64,000 bases of DNA from Lasiosphaeris hirsuta (Eukaryota > Ascomycota > Sordariomycetes > Sordariales > Lasiosphaeriaceae): positions 5,952,001 to 6,016,000 of the forward strand of contig JAUKUA010000003.1 of NCBI GenBank assembly GCA_030549175.1, in the 5' to 3' direction. The position numbers and the translations under genes are program-made. This document shows, in pieces, positions 46,960 to 59,303 of this stretch; within the stretch, counting starts at the first letter, position 1; the number at the start of each line of letters is the position of its first letter. A model generated the notes under the pieces. That model was not told where the DNA came from. It ran no database searches and saw nothing but the letters and a program-made list of their open reading frames with translations.

Positions 46960-49686
46960 AGATAATTTTTTTTCCTTGGAAAGGAAAACATGTAGTTACA
47001 TGAAAGCTAGAATGAAGTCATCAAGGGCGATCCGAGTCCATGACGTTCAAGTATTACCTAAGTTGTCAGAAAGGGACGGTGATGTTTGAGTGATTGGTAG
47101 ATGCTGCAGGCAGATGACGGTACCAAATTTTCTCGAATAAGGCCTCATGCAACGGCCAAAGACGATTGACCAAACAGGCAAGCTGCCTTCCGGAGATGGT
47201 CGTTCGCATCTAGCTCTAACTAGAGACGGATGTCGATGGGCTTGCGCCCGCGTGGTCTGCAAGGTACACTTGTCCAACGCACAGATGACCATCGCGGGAT
47301 GCCGAGTTGGGCGACGAGGCTGTCGATCGGGTGCAGCTTGACCATTATCTGTCGATTATTTGTCGATTGCTCTTGATTTTTTGTCGATAAATGTCGCAAC
47401 CAAAGTTCTATGCCATGCGAGCCAAGATCGGCCGCCCGGGCTGCCGGTATCCGGGGGAGCGACGGGAGGGAGAGGCAAAAAGGACATCACGGCGTCATCT
47501 GCCACCAAATGGCCTGCTTCCAGTTTTTTGTTTGAGCCTCACTGGGGAGCACAACACTTCAATGACAAGGACATGGGCATTTCTGTGGCCTTGATGCTGC
47601 ACGACAAATTGCGTCAGTGTCAGAATTGAGAGCCAATGAAACGCCATGGGAGGATTGGCGAGAGCAATTGGAAATTTCAAGTGGGGGAAATGAAAGCCAC
47701 ACCTTGCTGTGACCCCTCATCTCTTGCGAGATGCTGCAAAAAATTGATTGGCCATCCGTCACCTGACACCTCGCAGAGCCGTCATCACAAACGGCACAGC
47801 AAGCGGCCAAAGAGAGCAAGAGCAAACAGCTAGAGCTTGGCGAGAGGGATATCATTCTTCCCGGCCTTTGTCAAGTCAGCCCGTATTTCCAGAACCAACG
47901 AGACCGTATTGTCGCCCGACGTCATCCCAACTTGGGCTGTTTCGGACTTGTCTCGTTCAGCATGGTTGCATCGAGAGTTTTGAGAGGCGACAGCGGCGAC
48001 GGCATGGTGACATTTCTCATTTCTGCCGTGTGTGTGCGCTGCATCTGGCTGCATCTGACTGTCAATGGCAACCTGCAGGCAATCGCACTCTTCTGACTGC
48101 AGTCGGCTTTCCGACGGGAGTAGCGCTCACTGGCTTCGGGCTTCGAGGGCATCACCCATCACACCACCTGCATCTTGCTTCTTGCTGCAGAGAAATCCAA
48201 TCGTGTGTGGTTGTGTTGGGCACACTCGGGCAGTCTCGCATCTGGTTCTCAGTGTCGTCGTAGTCCGTAGTTTGAGGGCTGAACTCGTTATCATCAGCAA
48301 TCCTATCACTGGTGCCACCAGCGCCACATTGCAGGCGCCATCGCCAAGGCATCGCCAAGCCGCCCGGAAGAGTCGACATTGCAATCTCTTATCGCGAAGG
48401 CGACGCAATGTAAGTGGGGCTAGCACCTGCTCTTCCACCACTGCCGGTCTGCCAGTCTGCGACAGCAGAGGCACGACGACGTGGACGTCGGAAAGGCTGG
48501 CGGCTGTTTCTAACGCGTGCAGATGAGCAACATCAGACTCTTGTCGGCCCGGGACTCGTCGCGCAAGCTCAGGCACCGCATGGGGCCTGGCTGTCTGGGG
48601 TCGACCGCTGAGACCGGACGCTTGAAAGTGCAAACAAACCAAGGCTCCCCCCCCGTCCGCGTGGCTTTGCACTTGGCACTGGCATTTCTCGAGTTCACAT
48701 CAGCGACGGGATTACGGATTACTTGCATTGACACAGGAATAAAAAAAGGCCTCGATCTGACAGATGGAAGGCCTTGCCCATTCAGGGGCGAGTTCCTAAC
48801 GGAAGCGGTGAGGGGGCTTGCGCCATTACCAGGATTCTGGGCTCAGGCGAGCGCCGACAAGGAACCTGGGAGGAAGGAAACAGGCGTGGCAGGCCCGGGA
48901 AGCTCCAGCTCAAAAGCTCTGACGCCCTCCTGTAATTGAGCTTGTCTGCTCTGGGCTGACTTCGGATTTCCCCTTTTCTCTCGCTCAACATCGTCGTCAT
49001 TCGATTCTCTCGATCCCGTGTTTCCTCGCCAGCTTGCAGCCCAACTTATTACAAACTCCCTGGACTTTTTTTTTCTTTTCCAAAGTTCCCTCCCTCGGCC
49101 TCCAATGTCCCCTCTGCTGTGCTACCAACTCAGCAAATCCCCGGCTTTACACTGCAGACGGCAGCCTCCACTACCGCCCCGCCGCGACTCTCTGTGACTT
49201 GTAGTGACGACAATCGACGATCACCGCGAACCCAAAATACTAAATTCCAAACCACAACACAATCAGAGAGCGTTTGTCTGTGTATTAGGGAGCCACACCT
49301 TCTCCAATTGGACCTCAGCCTAACGCCACGTCGGCCTTCTACCCCACCGTCGTTTGACTCGGCCCTTTCGTCCGATCTCTGGCCCCGCCGATCAAGCAGC
49401 GCATAGTTTGTTCGATAATCACCTCAGCTCTCGTCCCTCCAGAAACGCAAAATTGGGGTAGCCGGACGCAAATACCAGGGCCTCCCAACCGCCTCACGCA
49501 GTATAAGCACGCCGTCCTCGCTAGACGCCCCCTTGACGTCGCTTCTCTCGACACGGATCCTGAATTTGACGAATACACATTACCATCAAACCCAACTTCA
49601 TCTCCCCGATGACCCGGCCGTTGGCACCCCCGAATGCAAATCGATATACAATTCGCGTGCGACTACCTGCACTGCTACCCGCAGAC
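46960..49686. other. Long intergenic stretch, ending in the leader of the next gene
   Basis: No frame with domain support is seen. 47340-47395 has TGTCGAT repeated three to four times. From about 48950 the plus strand is strongly pyrimidine-rich with a T/C run at 49066-49080, looking like a long 5' UTR and promoter for the gene at 49687. Confidence 0.45.
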
Positions 49687-50274
49687 ATGAACATGATGGC
49701 AGCCCCGACTTTGACAGGGCCACTGCCCGAGTCTCACCGGAATGTGACTGCCCCGCCTAGCCACCACAACCGCGACCTCGCTCTCCAGAAATACCTACTG
49801 CTCCACGAACAGCACGAATCCCTACGTCAACACCTCGACGAACTCCGACCGTTGCAAACCGCGTTCGGATCAAACACTACAACGACCAGCCCCATCGCGT
49901 CGCCCTCACGGACAAGCTCGACTTCGAGCTTCTCCTCCCATAGCCCGAATTCGCCGTACCGCTCTCTGTCTGGCGTGCCGACTATGTCGCAGCCGAGCCG
50001 GCGGGCCTCGCTTCCATCGCGAGTCAGCTACATCGGTCTGGGAAGTAGCGAGCTCGCTACGGTGCCAGATGAGACGACGTTGGCCGAGGTGGCGGTTGGG
50101 GAAGCCAGGCTGTGCGATGTCAACGAGGGAATCAAGCGCACGCTGACGGAGCTGCTCAACTGCGAGGCGGTGCGCGGCGATCGCGCCTTCCGCACCTGGG
50201 TTCAGTGCCGTCTCATGGACACGGAACGTGAGCTGCGGAGCGGCCGGAGGCGGCGGAGCGCCCCTGAGCCTTAG
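49687..50274 (+). CDS. Conserved Pezizomycotina protein of unknown function
   Basis: A single-exon frame of 195 residues from ATG 49687 (MNMMAAPTLTG); an in-frame ATG at 49609 would add 26 residues of poorer composition. After a helical stretch (ALQKYLLLHEQHESLRQHLD, with ELRPLQTAFG) there is a Ser/Thr/Pro-rich linker with phosphorylation-like RRASLPSR. A conserved C-terminal helix region follows (ATVPDETTLAEVAVGEARLC, NEGIKRTLTELLNCEAVRGD, RTWVQCRLMDTERELRSGRR). I recall homologues as uncharacterised proteins in many filamentous ascomycetes. No signal peptide or membrane span. The basic tail (RRRRS) could be a nuclear signal (inference). Long pyrimidine-rich leader upstream. Confidence 0.8.
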   Translation: MNMMAAPTLTGPLPESHRNVTAPPSHHNRDLALQKYLLLHEQHESLRQHLDELRPLQTAFGSNTTTTSPIASPSRTSSTSSFSSHSPNSPYRSLSGVPTMSQPSRRASLPSRVSYIGLGSSELATVPDETTLAEVAVGEARLCDVNEGIKRTLTELLNCEAVRGDRAFRTWVQCRLMDTERELRSGRRRRSAPEP

Positions 50275-51514
50275 CCGGTCAGTGTTGTGACATTATTCGC
50301 GACGCTGGGCTGCACCCCCCGCCTCCGCTTCGATCCACAGAGTGGGGCTGGGGGCGCCGCTGCGCATGGAGCTCCCCTTCCCTCCATTTCTATTTTCGTG
50401 GAGTCGGAGAAGTTTTCGCTGTGGGTGCGCAGGCGCGCAGATTCCATTCAGCACTGCTGATTTCTTGGTACTATGCGCATTATTTCGGTTCGGAGTTTGG
50501 GGGTACTACGATTTTACGGCTTGTTTACCAGTCTATTTATTGCTGGCCAGCCCCGAGATGCTGTCTTCGCTTTGACGAGGACGGGCGCCAAATGGAGTCT
50601 TGTGGAAGAAAAAAGGCAACTTTACATGCCGATGCATGGAGGAAACCCCTGGAAGCCGTCCGGGAAGCATTCATTTTGTTGCTGTCCCCAGATTGCCCAG
50701 GGAAGCATGGGGCACAAGGAGTCATTTGTTTATTTTGGTTTTGTCGTTTTGGGGGATATCCGGCTCTTCAGCTTTGGCAGCTGCATGGCATGGAGTACTC
50801 ATGTTGGCTCAAAGCTGGTGGATGCCAGACTTTGCGTCTTCTCCCTTTTCTTGGCATCTGCAATGCGCATTTGCATCGCGCATTGGATGGCGATAATTCA
50901 CGCTTAGCAACTAGCATACTCACTTGTAATCGCGGAGGAGACAAAATAATTGCATGATGATTATGAACCTGAACCGACCAAGATGGCTTCAAGTGCATCA
51001 AACCCCACTCCGGAGAATTTTTGTGTTCCTGCGTTGGTCCGATTGCCTCGCTGGATAACCAGGGTGGGGCACAACAGGGCCGAGAATCGGAATCTGGGGG
51101 CTACATGTGCTCACAACAGAAACGGCCGCGGTTTTTAGGTCCTGGTTTTGATGCCTAGAATTGCGCGCGGAAGGATGGCCAAAATTTTGGGATGTTGCTT
51201 GAATAGCGGCCGTGGGAACGTTAATAGACCCCCTGTTAGGAGGATGCCGGCTCGGGAGTGCCAAACGAGATTCGTCAACGGCACGTCCGTTCACGCGGTA
51301 GACCCTAACCCTAAGCCTTGACTGCAGGTCGCGTCGGCCGCCACGCCGCGGCAGGCATCGAGACTCTGGACTCTAAACCTCATTCCCTTGGCATCGAGAC
51401 CAACATTCACCACTGCGGCCGCGACCGCACGACTAAGACCGCGACCTCGTGTCGCTGCTAGCTTTTGAACCCACTCGCCACTTATAGCTTTCTTCTTCTT
51501 CCCTAGCCGCCAGC
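50275..51514. other. Intergenic stretch
   Basis: 3' flank of the conserved gene and 5' flank of the cyclophilin gene. Two adjacent CCCTAA units at ~51304 are too few to be telomeric. A CT-rich leader with TTCTTCTTCTTCC directly precedes the ATG at 51515. Confidence 0.45.
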
Positions 51515-53119
51515 ATGTCGGTGCTCCTGGAAACCAGCGCAGGCGACATCGTCATCGACCTACTAGTCGATTACGCGCCCAAGATGTGTGAGAAGTACGT
51601 TACAGCATCCTTCTGCTCCAACTCTGCCTCGAACTTGCCCAGTTATATGCTGACGCTAGGTGTTTACAGCTTCTTGAAGCTCTGCAAGGTCAAATACTAC
51701 AACTTCTCCCCCATCCACTCGATCCAAAAGTCCTTCTCCTTCCAAACCGGCGACCCTCTCGGACCCATGTCCACACAGTCCGACGGCGGGACGTCCATCT
51801 GGGGGCTGCTCTCGGGCGACCCGGCTGAAAAGACGTTTCCAGCACTCTTCCACCCAAAACTGAAGCATCTCGAGCGCGGCACAGTTAGCATGGCGACCGC
51901 CCCTCATCCTTCCGACCCAGACATGCGCCTAGCCGGATCACAATTCATCATCACTTTGGGAGACAGTACCGAATATCTCGATGGCAAGGCTGCCATCTTT
52001 GGAAAGGTTGTGGAGGGGTTTGATGTGCTGGAAAAGATCAACGACGCCATCGTCGACGAGCGCGGCCACCCGCTCGTTGATATCCGCATCAAGCATACAG
52101 CCGTGCTCGACGACCCCTACCCAGACCCGGCCGCTCTCCGTGAACCAAGCAGCTCGCCCCCACCAACAAAGGCGCAGCTTGCTACGGTTCGCATTGGCGA
52201 GGATGAAGAGCTTTTGGATGAAGAGGCTAACGAAGAGGCTGCCGCCGAGGCGGAGCGCAGGAGGAAAGAGCGAGAAGCAGCAGCACAGGCCTTGACACTC
52301 GAGATGATGGGCGATTTGCCCTTTGCCGAGGTCAAGCCACCAGAAAATGTCCTATTCGTGTGCAAGTTGAACCCTGTTACCACCGACGAAGACCTTGAGT
52401 TGATCTTCAGCCGCTTCGGCAAGATCTTGAGCTGTGAGGTCATCCGAGACCAAAAGACCGGCGACAGTCTTCAATACGCCTTTATCGAGTTCGAGGAGAA
52501 GAAAAGTTGCGAGGATGCATTTGCAAAGATGGACTCTGTCTTGATTGACGATCGTCGCATTCACGTCGACTTCAGTCAGAGTGTGAGCCGGCTCAGTGAG
52601 GTATGGCGCAACGAAACCAACACGAAGCGCAAGACTGCCGCTGTGCGTGATGGTGGGGGTGGATGGGGTGGTGTTGAAGGACTGGAGAAATGGAGGAAGT
52701 ACCGTGTCGTTGAGCATCACCGGCGAACCGATGATGAGGACTACCGGATGGTACACGGTATCGAGGAACTGGGCGGCCGGCATCAGAGAGATGACGGCTC
52801 GAGGAAGCACGAGGGCGCACCGAGAGATGGCGCAAGTGATCGGGAGATCGGTCGAGACGACGTTTCCCGTCGACATGACAACCCCCCGGCTCGGAACCCC
52901 GATAGAAGGCGCGGTTTTGACCGTCGCAGCCGCAGCCCGAGGGACCGCTACCGCGAAGGCCGCGGCGGAACATCAGACGGTCCTTCCAAGGGACGAGACA
53001 ACCGAGACTGGGACCGTAGAGACCGGCGGGATCGCGATCTCGACCGAGACAGGGATAGAGACAGGGACAGGGGCGGGGACAAATACCGGGGCCGGGCTGA
53101 CTACAAACACAACAGATGA
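51515..53119 (+). CDS. cyp6: Peptidyl-prolyl cis-trans isomerase-like 4 (cyclophilin with RRM)
   Basis: Two exons (51515..51594, 51670..53119) give 509 residues. The 75-nt intron (GTACGT to TTTACAG) is in frame without stops; splicing restores MCENFLKLCK, the family sequence. Residues 1-~165 are the cyclophilin domain ([66 protein letters not shown]). About 251-330 is an RRM ([28 protein letters not shown]). The C-terminus is RD/RS-rich (DRDRDRDRG), as in splicing-associated proteins. PPIL4-type proteins are nuclear prolyl isomerases linked to the spliceosome. The family is well conserved in ascomycetes and this copy looks intact. Confidence 0.95.
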   Translation: MSVLLETSAGDIVIDLLVDYAPKMCEKYVTASFCSNSASNLPSYMLTLGVYSFLKLCKVKYYNFSPIHSIQKSFSFQTGDPLGPMSTQSDGGTSIWGLLSGDPAEKTFPALFHPKLKHLERGTVSMATAPHPSDPDMRLAGSQFIITLGDSTEYLDGKAAIFGKVVEGFDVLEKINDAIVDERGHPLVDIRIKHTAVLDDPYPDPAALREPSSSPPPTKAQLATVRIGEDEELLDEEANEEAAAEAERRRKEREAAAQALTLEMMGDLPFAEVKPPENVLFVCKLNPVTTDEDLELIFSRFGKILSCEVIRDQKTGDSLQYAFIEFEEKKSCEDAFAKMDSVLIDDRRIHVDFSQSVSRLSEVWRNETNTKRKTAAVRDGGGGWGGVEGLEKWRKYRVVEHHRRTDDEDYRMVHGIEELGGRHQRDDGSRKHEGAPRDGASDREIGRDDVSRRHDNPPARNPDRRRGFDRRSRSPRDRYREGRGGTSDGPSKGRDNRDWDRRDRRDRDLDRDRDRDRDRGGDKYRGRADYKHNR

Positions 53120-56100
53120 GCGGACGGGCTGGTCGTTCCTCATCGGATCGCTGCACATTCCACGCATAGCACCAATTCTCCGCGGAGTTCGATCGCCGCT
53201 GGAAGTGCAACACCGTTACTTTTCCCCGACCCCCCCCCCTGTCTCGATTCTGCTTGACAGCCACATCATGCTTTACCTGGGCTATCCCGGAATGTCTATG
53301 TGGTATTTCCCCTCTTTAGAATATCTCTTTGGCGATTCTAATTGACACGCGGACTGTAGATTATACCACGTTATATGTTGTCTTTCCTTCTTGAGAGCTG
53401 CGACTGCAGTTGGACAAGTCTTGAGTCCAGCAACCCACCTCCCGACTTGAACCCGTTCGCCGCTAGCCAAACAAACACCCAGTCCACTGCAGGTCTGGAT
53501 CTCGACATCTTACATGCCGAATAAATGACCGTCAAGAGATAATCGGGACTCATATCGCGCTGTCACCATGGCCAAATTTGAGGCCGTGCTGTTTTGCATT
53601 GATTGGCCCTCGCCAAGGATCCTGCCACCTCACCTCTGCGGCATATTATCGTCGTCCTTTCCCATTTCAGCGGAGGGTGTTGTCGTGGCGGGCTGAGGTG
53701 GCGAACTCGAGGACTCTATCCTTCCTGCAAATCGGTAACGGCACTGGACGGCCTTTGTTGAGGATGCCCTGAGCCAAGCCCTGCTCGATCTTTTGGCCTA
53801 CCAGCTGCGGTTCTCGGCACTCGATCCTCTTGCGGGGTTCGCTAAATAGTAGATTTCCTCCTGCACCGGCTTAGGTGTGGCTGCCCCAGCCATCCAACCA
53901 TGACACTGCAGCCGACGGCAACGGACTTCCATCGCCCGGCCGGATGGCTGCGGAGCGAGCTCTATGCGGGCGAGGGTGTTATCGAAACTGTGTCGACACC
54001 TATCCTCGACGCCAAAGCCAATGATATGGGCATTGTTGGAACGGCTCAACCGGGTTCCCGGAATTCCCCTCTGGCCTCATTCGTCGCCCTGCTGGATTGC
54101 CTGGCGTTTCATGCCAGCTCAGGCTGAGCACCGTGTGTCAACACAAGCAGCCCGGGCGCTGACATTTCAACCGTCTCCGTCTGCTCCCCGCCTCCCATCC
54201 ACCTTGTGCTACGGGAAGCTGTCGTTGTTCGTGCCCCATTCTTGCGGATCGTCGGACCGAACCTATACAAGCCCACCAGTAGGTCGAATGTCCCTCTGCC
54301 TCCTACAGTCATAGCCCAGTCCCAGAAATTGCGGACGAAGCAGGTTGCTACGTGTCTATCTACCGATGGAAGTCGCAGGTGCAAGTAGAGCGATCAACTC
54401 AGCGCCTCTGGTTGATAGTCCCGCCCGGGATTTCTGCTCTGCAAAAGCTTAATAAGCCTTGACTGCGTCACACCGCGGCACCGTCGCCGGAATATGAGGG
54501 GGCTCGACGATGCCCTGATCTTGTGGTAACCAAATTTGGCCCGCAAGTCATCGCAATCACTCTTCTACACCTAGGGATTTTGTGTCACCCGACGAGCAAA
54601 GTCAGCGAAATGAGGCGGCATTGGCCGGCTCTGGTTTGTCGACGCTGGAGGCCTTGTGTTTTAAGTAAATCGCGTGTGCGCAGGGGCTGCGATACCCCCG
54701 ATACTCATCCCAGGGATCGCGTACTTCATCGATCCAGAGACCAGGGCATGCCGAAAAGTAATGTGCGGCACAATCCGGCCCAAACTACCCCGAGATGCTA
54801 CCAACAGGGAGCCACCACTTTGGCATTATCGGCGATATGGCATCTCCTGAGCACAACTGACGCTGCCGGCTGCACCACTGGATTGTCCTTCGTTGGGGGT
54901 TGGGGTTGCCAGAATGGCCCTTGGTTGTACGCCCCGGCTGCCTGCAGTTCTCAGTACACACCAGCCATACTGACAGCGCGGGCATTGTCAGGAGACTGCG
55001 GGTAGCCGCTAGATGCTGCCCGCTCAAATTTTCCGTATCCCTTCCGCTGAATTTGGGACCGGCCTTGCAGTCTGTCCTTGTCACTTCTCCACGCTGCTCC
55101 ATGTGCACTTCGACCAGCAAGATGCTTTCCCCTGTCGCGTAGGCGAGGCTGAACTGACAGGGCGGACAGGAGATCTAGGCCCTTCAGTAAGAAGGCAGTG
55201 CCTCGTTACCAGGCCATCCCTACCTAGTGAGCAGACCAGACCCGCGCTTGTGTGGTACTTGCGCGGTCTCGAAGGAAATCTCTGCCTCGGCCACCCGATC
55301 TTGGCTCACAGCCCTGGACGGGAGACACGCGCTCGATAGTATATAGGCACGAGTGGTTCAGATGCTGATGTCTCGGTCCTGAAGCACGCAATGCCTTGGT
55401 CTGACCCTAGGCGCATGAGACGGGCGCGCTGTTCAGCGACAGGGGAGCCACCGCCTGGGGTACCAACTTTTTTGCGGGGGACACGTCCTTGGCCTTTGCC
55501 GACTGGCGTGCGCACCATCGGCACTGAACAAGCACGTTGGGCCGGTCCGAACCCAAACGGCATCCGGAGACAAAGTGTTGAGAAGGGGTAGGTAGTGGCC
55601 CTGATGGACAAGCATGTAGTAGGTAAGGCGTGAGTAAAATCGGATCGAAGGAGACACAGACGACTGCCGGGGAAACATCTACAGCCCACGATACGTAATT
55701 GGGCACTGCCGGGGTTGCCGTTTGACGCAAAGAATACTGAACAACCGTGGAGTCCCCTACTCTCCCACCCTCCATGTCGTGGACTGGCAAATCGGATGTC
55801 AGCCCACGAGGGGGCAGATGGGGATCGCTCACATTTCCAGCTTCCGGGAAAACACGATCAGATTCCTCTCCTCAAAAGTGATAGAACCAGGGGAGGGTTG
55901 CCTTGTCAGCCATTGACCTGCAGGACAGGGCTCGCCGGCCCCACGACGGCTTCTAGTGGCGTCGCCCCAAGCAAACCGCAGGAGCACCATTGAGGTCTTT
56001 TGGCCTTGTTACGGTCATTTCAACCGAACGGCCTTTGATCAGTGGGACTGTTTCCTTGCGCACCGTGACTAGTTTGTTCATACAGTATCGCGAGAGGTGG

Positions 56101-59100
56101 TACTCCGTGGTGGCCTAAGAGTGGTGGCCTCCGAGATGGGCCCCTTCGGTTTCGATATCTTGATCGGGCGCAATCATGGCGACGGAGAGAGAAGTAGAAG
56201 GGCAAAAGGGCCTGCACCACCTCAAAGTCTCTAGAGGTTAGTACTTGCAGCAAGCCATGTGATCGTGTTGACCAGCCCCCCCCCCCCCCCCCTGGTCACG
56301 GCAGCAGCATGTCGAACACGCACAGTACAGCCCGTGTCACCAAATCATGTCCCCGTTTGATGTCTGATTTCGATTCATACCACCTCTCTACGTCAACGAG
56401 TTCACAGCAGCCTTCGAAGACGCGGCGGTCACGATCATATCGGGCAACCGGAGCATCACGGGCAAACAGCAGGCAAATTGGAAGGCCCAGGAAATTCTTT
56501 GCTGGGGGCTGGTGGTGCGCCGCATGGCTTCAATCTGCTGGTACGGACTACTGGGTTCATTAAAAGGGGGGGAGGGGGGAATAAGTCGTGCATGTTTCTT
56601 ATCTACATCTTGCTTTATTTTTTTTATTTTTTTTTTTCAACCAAACGACATGCTGCTCATGCGGGGAGCGCAGTTAATCGCTAGGACCCGTCTTGTTGCA
56701 AACGGCACCGTCTGTCATGTTTTATTCTTCCGCCCCTCGTCTCTTGGCCACACCATGTTTTATTTGGCCATGTCATTTTGATATCATTTCGCAGATGTCG
56801 CAACGCAGCAAGACACAAGTTTTTGGGATGGAAGAGTGGGCCGCTAGACCAAAGCAGACGGCGGCTGCTTGGTCTTTTCATGCTCCTCAGGCTCCCACTC
56901 TTCGCATATGCTGGCGGATGGTGTAGCACAGACAACATGCACCACTTGGGATGTCTGGTGGCATCCACCCGTCGTCTGTACCGGACGAGGGCCCGCGTGA
57001 CAGACTCCACTCTCGATCTATTTCACCTTTGGTCCTCTTGGGAATGTCAATTCGATGTTCCCTGATGCGTACGGTCGTAGAGACTAACCGCTCGTTTGCC
57101 CCGAGGCAGGCGAGGGCGATAGAGGACGGCGTGTTTGTATGGTCTAGCCTTGGACACTAGAAGTTTCGTCATTTCTGACGACTGCTGCGCCGAGACCCGG
57201 GCTGCCTCCATTGGGAGATCCCTTGCGAACCCTATCGAACACATCACTTTCGCTATCATATAAGAAGTCCACTGCACACGACGGAGTGTTTGGGGGGGGG
57301 GAGGAGTGGGGGTAAGACAAAGAAAACTAGGGCCCGTACGTTGGCGGCAGATGGCATCACCCTAACCTGTCAGGATTCTGCCTTGATCGGGTTGGTTACT
57401 TGGGGGATGTCGTGCGATCAGCCATGGCCTCCAGGCTTGAGATCCACCGTGGCCCTTTCTCTTCTCTGGGGCGGCAGAACGTAGGGACTTGGTGCTTCCT
57501 GTGGCCGGCGAGTCCGCCATTGCGAGTACGTCTAGAATACGATACACTGCTGGCCACCGAGCCAGAATCCAACGTTGCCCAGGAGGGTCGAGACCAGGCC
57601 ATCCAGGACCGAGATCTCAGCCACTCGTCATGATCGGGCGAGCCATCTCAGACTCCCACATCCAGGCTGAGAAGCACAGCTGGGACATTGGCCGAAATAG
57701 ACCTGGGGCCCCGGCCAGGACGTCTCGGTTTGTTGCCCCATGGCACCCCTCCCCCCTCCCCCCCCCCCCCAAAAAGCTCCCGGCCCTACCTAGTCCCTGT
57801 GGGGCTCTATTCGAGACACTGCTAAGGAATCGTTAAGTTGCCATGCTAAACGCATGTATCTGACTGCAGTTACCCGAACCTCAACCCCCAGCCCGGGGGG
57901 GGCGACCGGGGGGGGGCCTTATTCGCATGCTGAGATTGGTCCCCGCTGTCACCATACGGATGTCCCTGCTGTGGCAGAAACACACACGCCTTGATGACTA
58001 TGTGGCACCTCACTATCTGCCGACAAGGATGGTTGGACTGGATGGCTAAGGTAGGTGTGTGGCTCTCGCCCCTAAAGCACGCTCTAGCAGCTGGTAACCT
58101 AGCAAACAGCAAAACCTAGCGCCGTCGTGGTGAAGCTCGTCAGTTGGTGACACTCGGGGGTATAACACACAACATGACAGTGGCATGGGAGTCCTGCCCC
58201 CATACTTCTTTCTGCTCAGCTATTTGGTCGTCTGCTCTCCAAGTGACCTGACGGTGGGGTTGTGGTCGTTGAAGCCGTCCTCTCGCTTTTCTCTCACATG
58301 CTTTGACATCAAACATCGCGCTTCAAGTTCGATTTGCTGGCTTTTTCCCTCTCGCTCACCTGGCACACTGCCTCTTTTTTTTTTCTTTTTTTTTTTTTTT
58401 ACAACGCAGAGCAGACATAGCACCTCCATCGCCTGTGTTTTTCCGCTCCAAGACACACACATCCAGTGTCGACCCCAAGAAGCCGATACCGACGCGGACG
58501 CGGACGCTTCGTCAGATATCAGGTTTTCCCCCCACCTGTCAGGTGTGTCTCATCCCTCCCAAGCTGCTGCGGCCCTGTGGACGCTCCCTTCTTTGTGCCC
58601 GCTCTACGCTGTGTTGCTGTGTTGCCCAGCCGGGCGTGCAACCAGGCTGTGGAGCTGAGGGCGTGTGCTCGCTGTATGCGCCAGCTGGTGTGTGTATGTG
58701 TATGTGTCGCTCACGCACGTCAGAAGGACTAGCAGGCTCATGTTTCTGAGGACAAAGACAAGCATCACAGCTCATCAAGACGCCCGAGCCCTCACACCGA
58801 AGTAATTTGCAACACGTCGAACCCACGACGGTCAGGAACCGGGGTCTCTTGTCGCTGTCTCGAATTCGCGCCGGGCCCCACCGCCGCTGCTCCCACGGGC
58901 TCACTGTCCCAGGCTCCCTAACTACACACGCTCGACACACCAGGTCAGGCCCTGATTAACCAAGGCCGAGCCCGCCGCCCGCGCCCTCTGCCCATTCTGC
59001 CGCAGGTCGGGCATCGACCCCCTTCCAGCGCTCTCAGCCCCCCCCCCCCCGGTCTGTCTGCTGTTGCGGCCGATTCGGACCCAAGCCAAGGATCGTTCTG

Positions 59101-59303
59101 TGATCGGCTGGGTCGCAGGGTCGGACAATTGGCTCTCTGGTCCACGGCAGGCCAGGTTCTCACGGGCGCCAGGGGCAAGGGCGAGAGAGAGAGAGAGAGA
59201 CAGGCTGAGGGACAGGAGATTCGGAAGCACGGAAATACTAGCAGCGAGATCCCAGGACCCAGAGCAGAAGAGAACAAGCTCCCCGGCGGCTGGACATTGG
59301 ACA
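53120..59303. other. ~6-kb stretch without a supportable gene, upstream of the Zn2Cys6 gene
   Basis: Many short frames, none with recognisable domains or exon structure. Long C or G runs occur near 56278, 57294, 57755, 57896 and 59040, and T-rich runs near 56620 and 58375. Such a length is unusual here and would fit an extended regulatory region, long leader or non-coding transcripts for the downstream regulator (inference). Confidence 0.5.
59182..59200. repeat. (GA)n microsatellite
   Basis: Nine to ten uninterrupted GA units ~105 bp upstream of the regulator's start codon, in its presumed leader. Confidence 0.85.

Noticed and set aside
51300..51316. Telomere-like CCCTAA repeats
   Set aside because: Only two units, in the middle of conserved core genes.
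56275..59055. Long C and G runs as assembly gaps or G-quadruplex signals
   Set aside because: Single homopolymers without repeated G-tract spacing; no evidence beyond composition.
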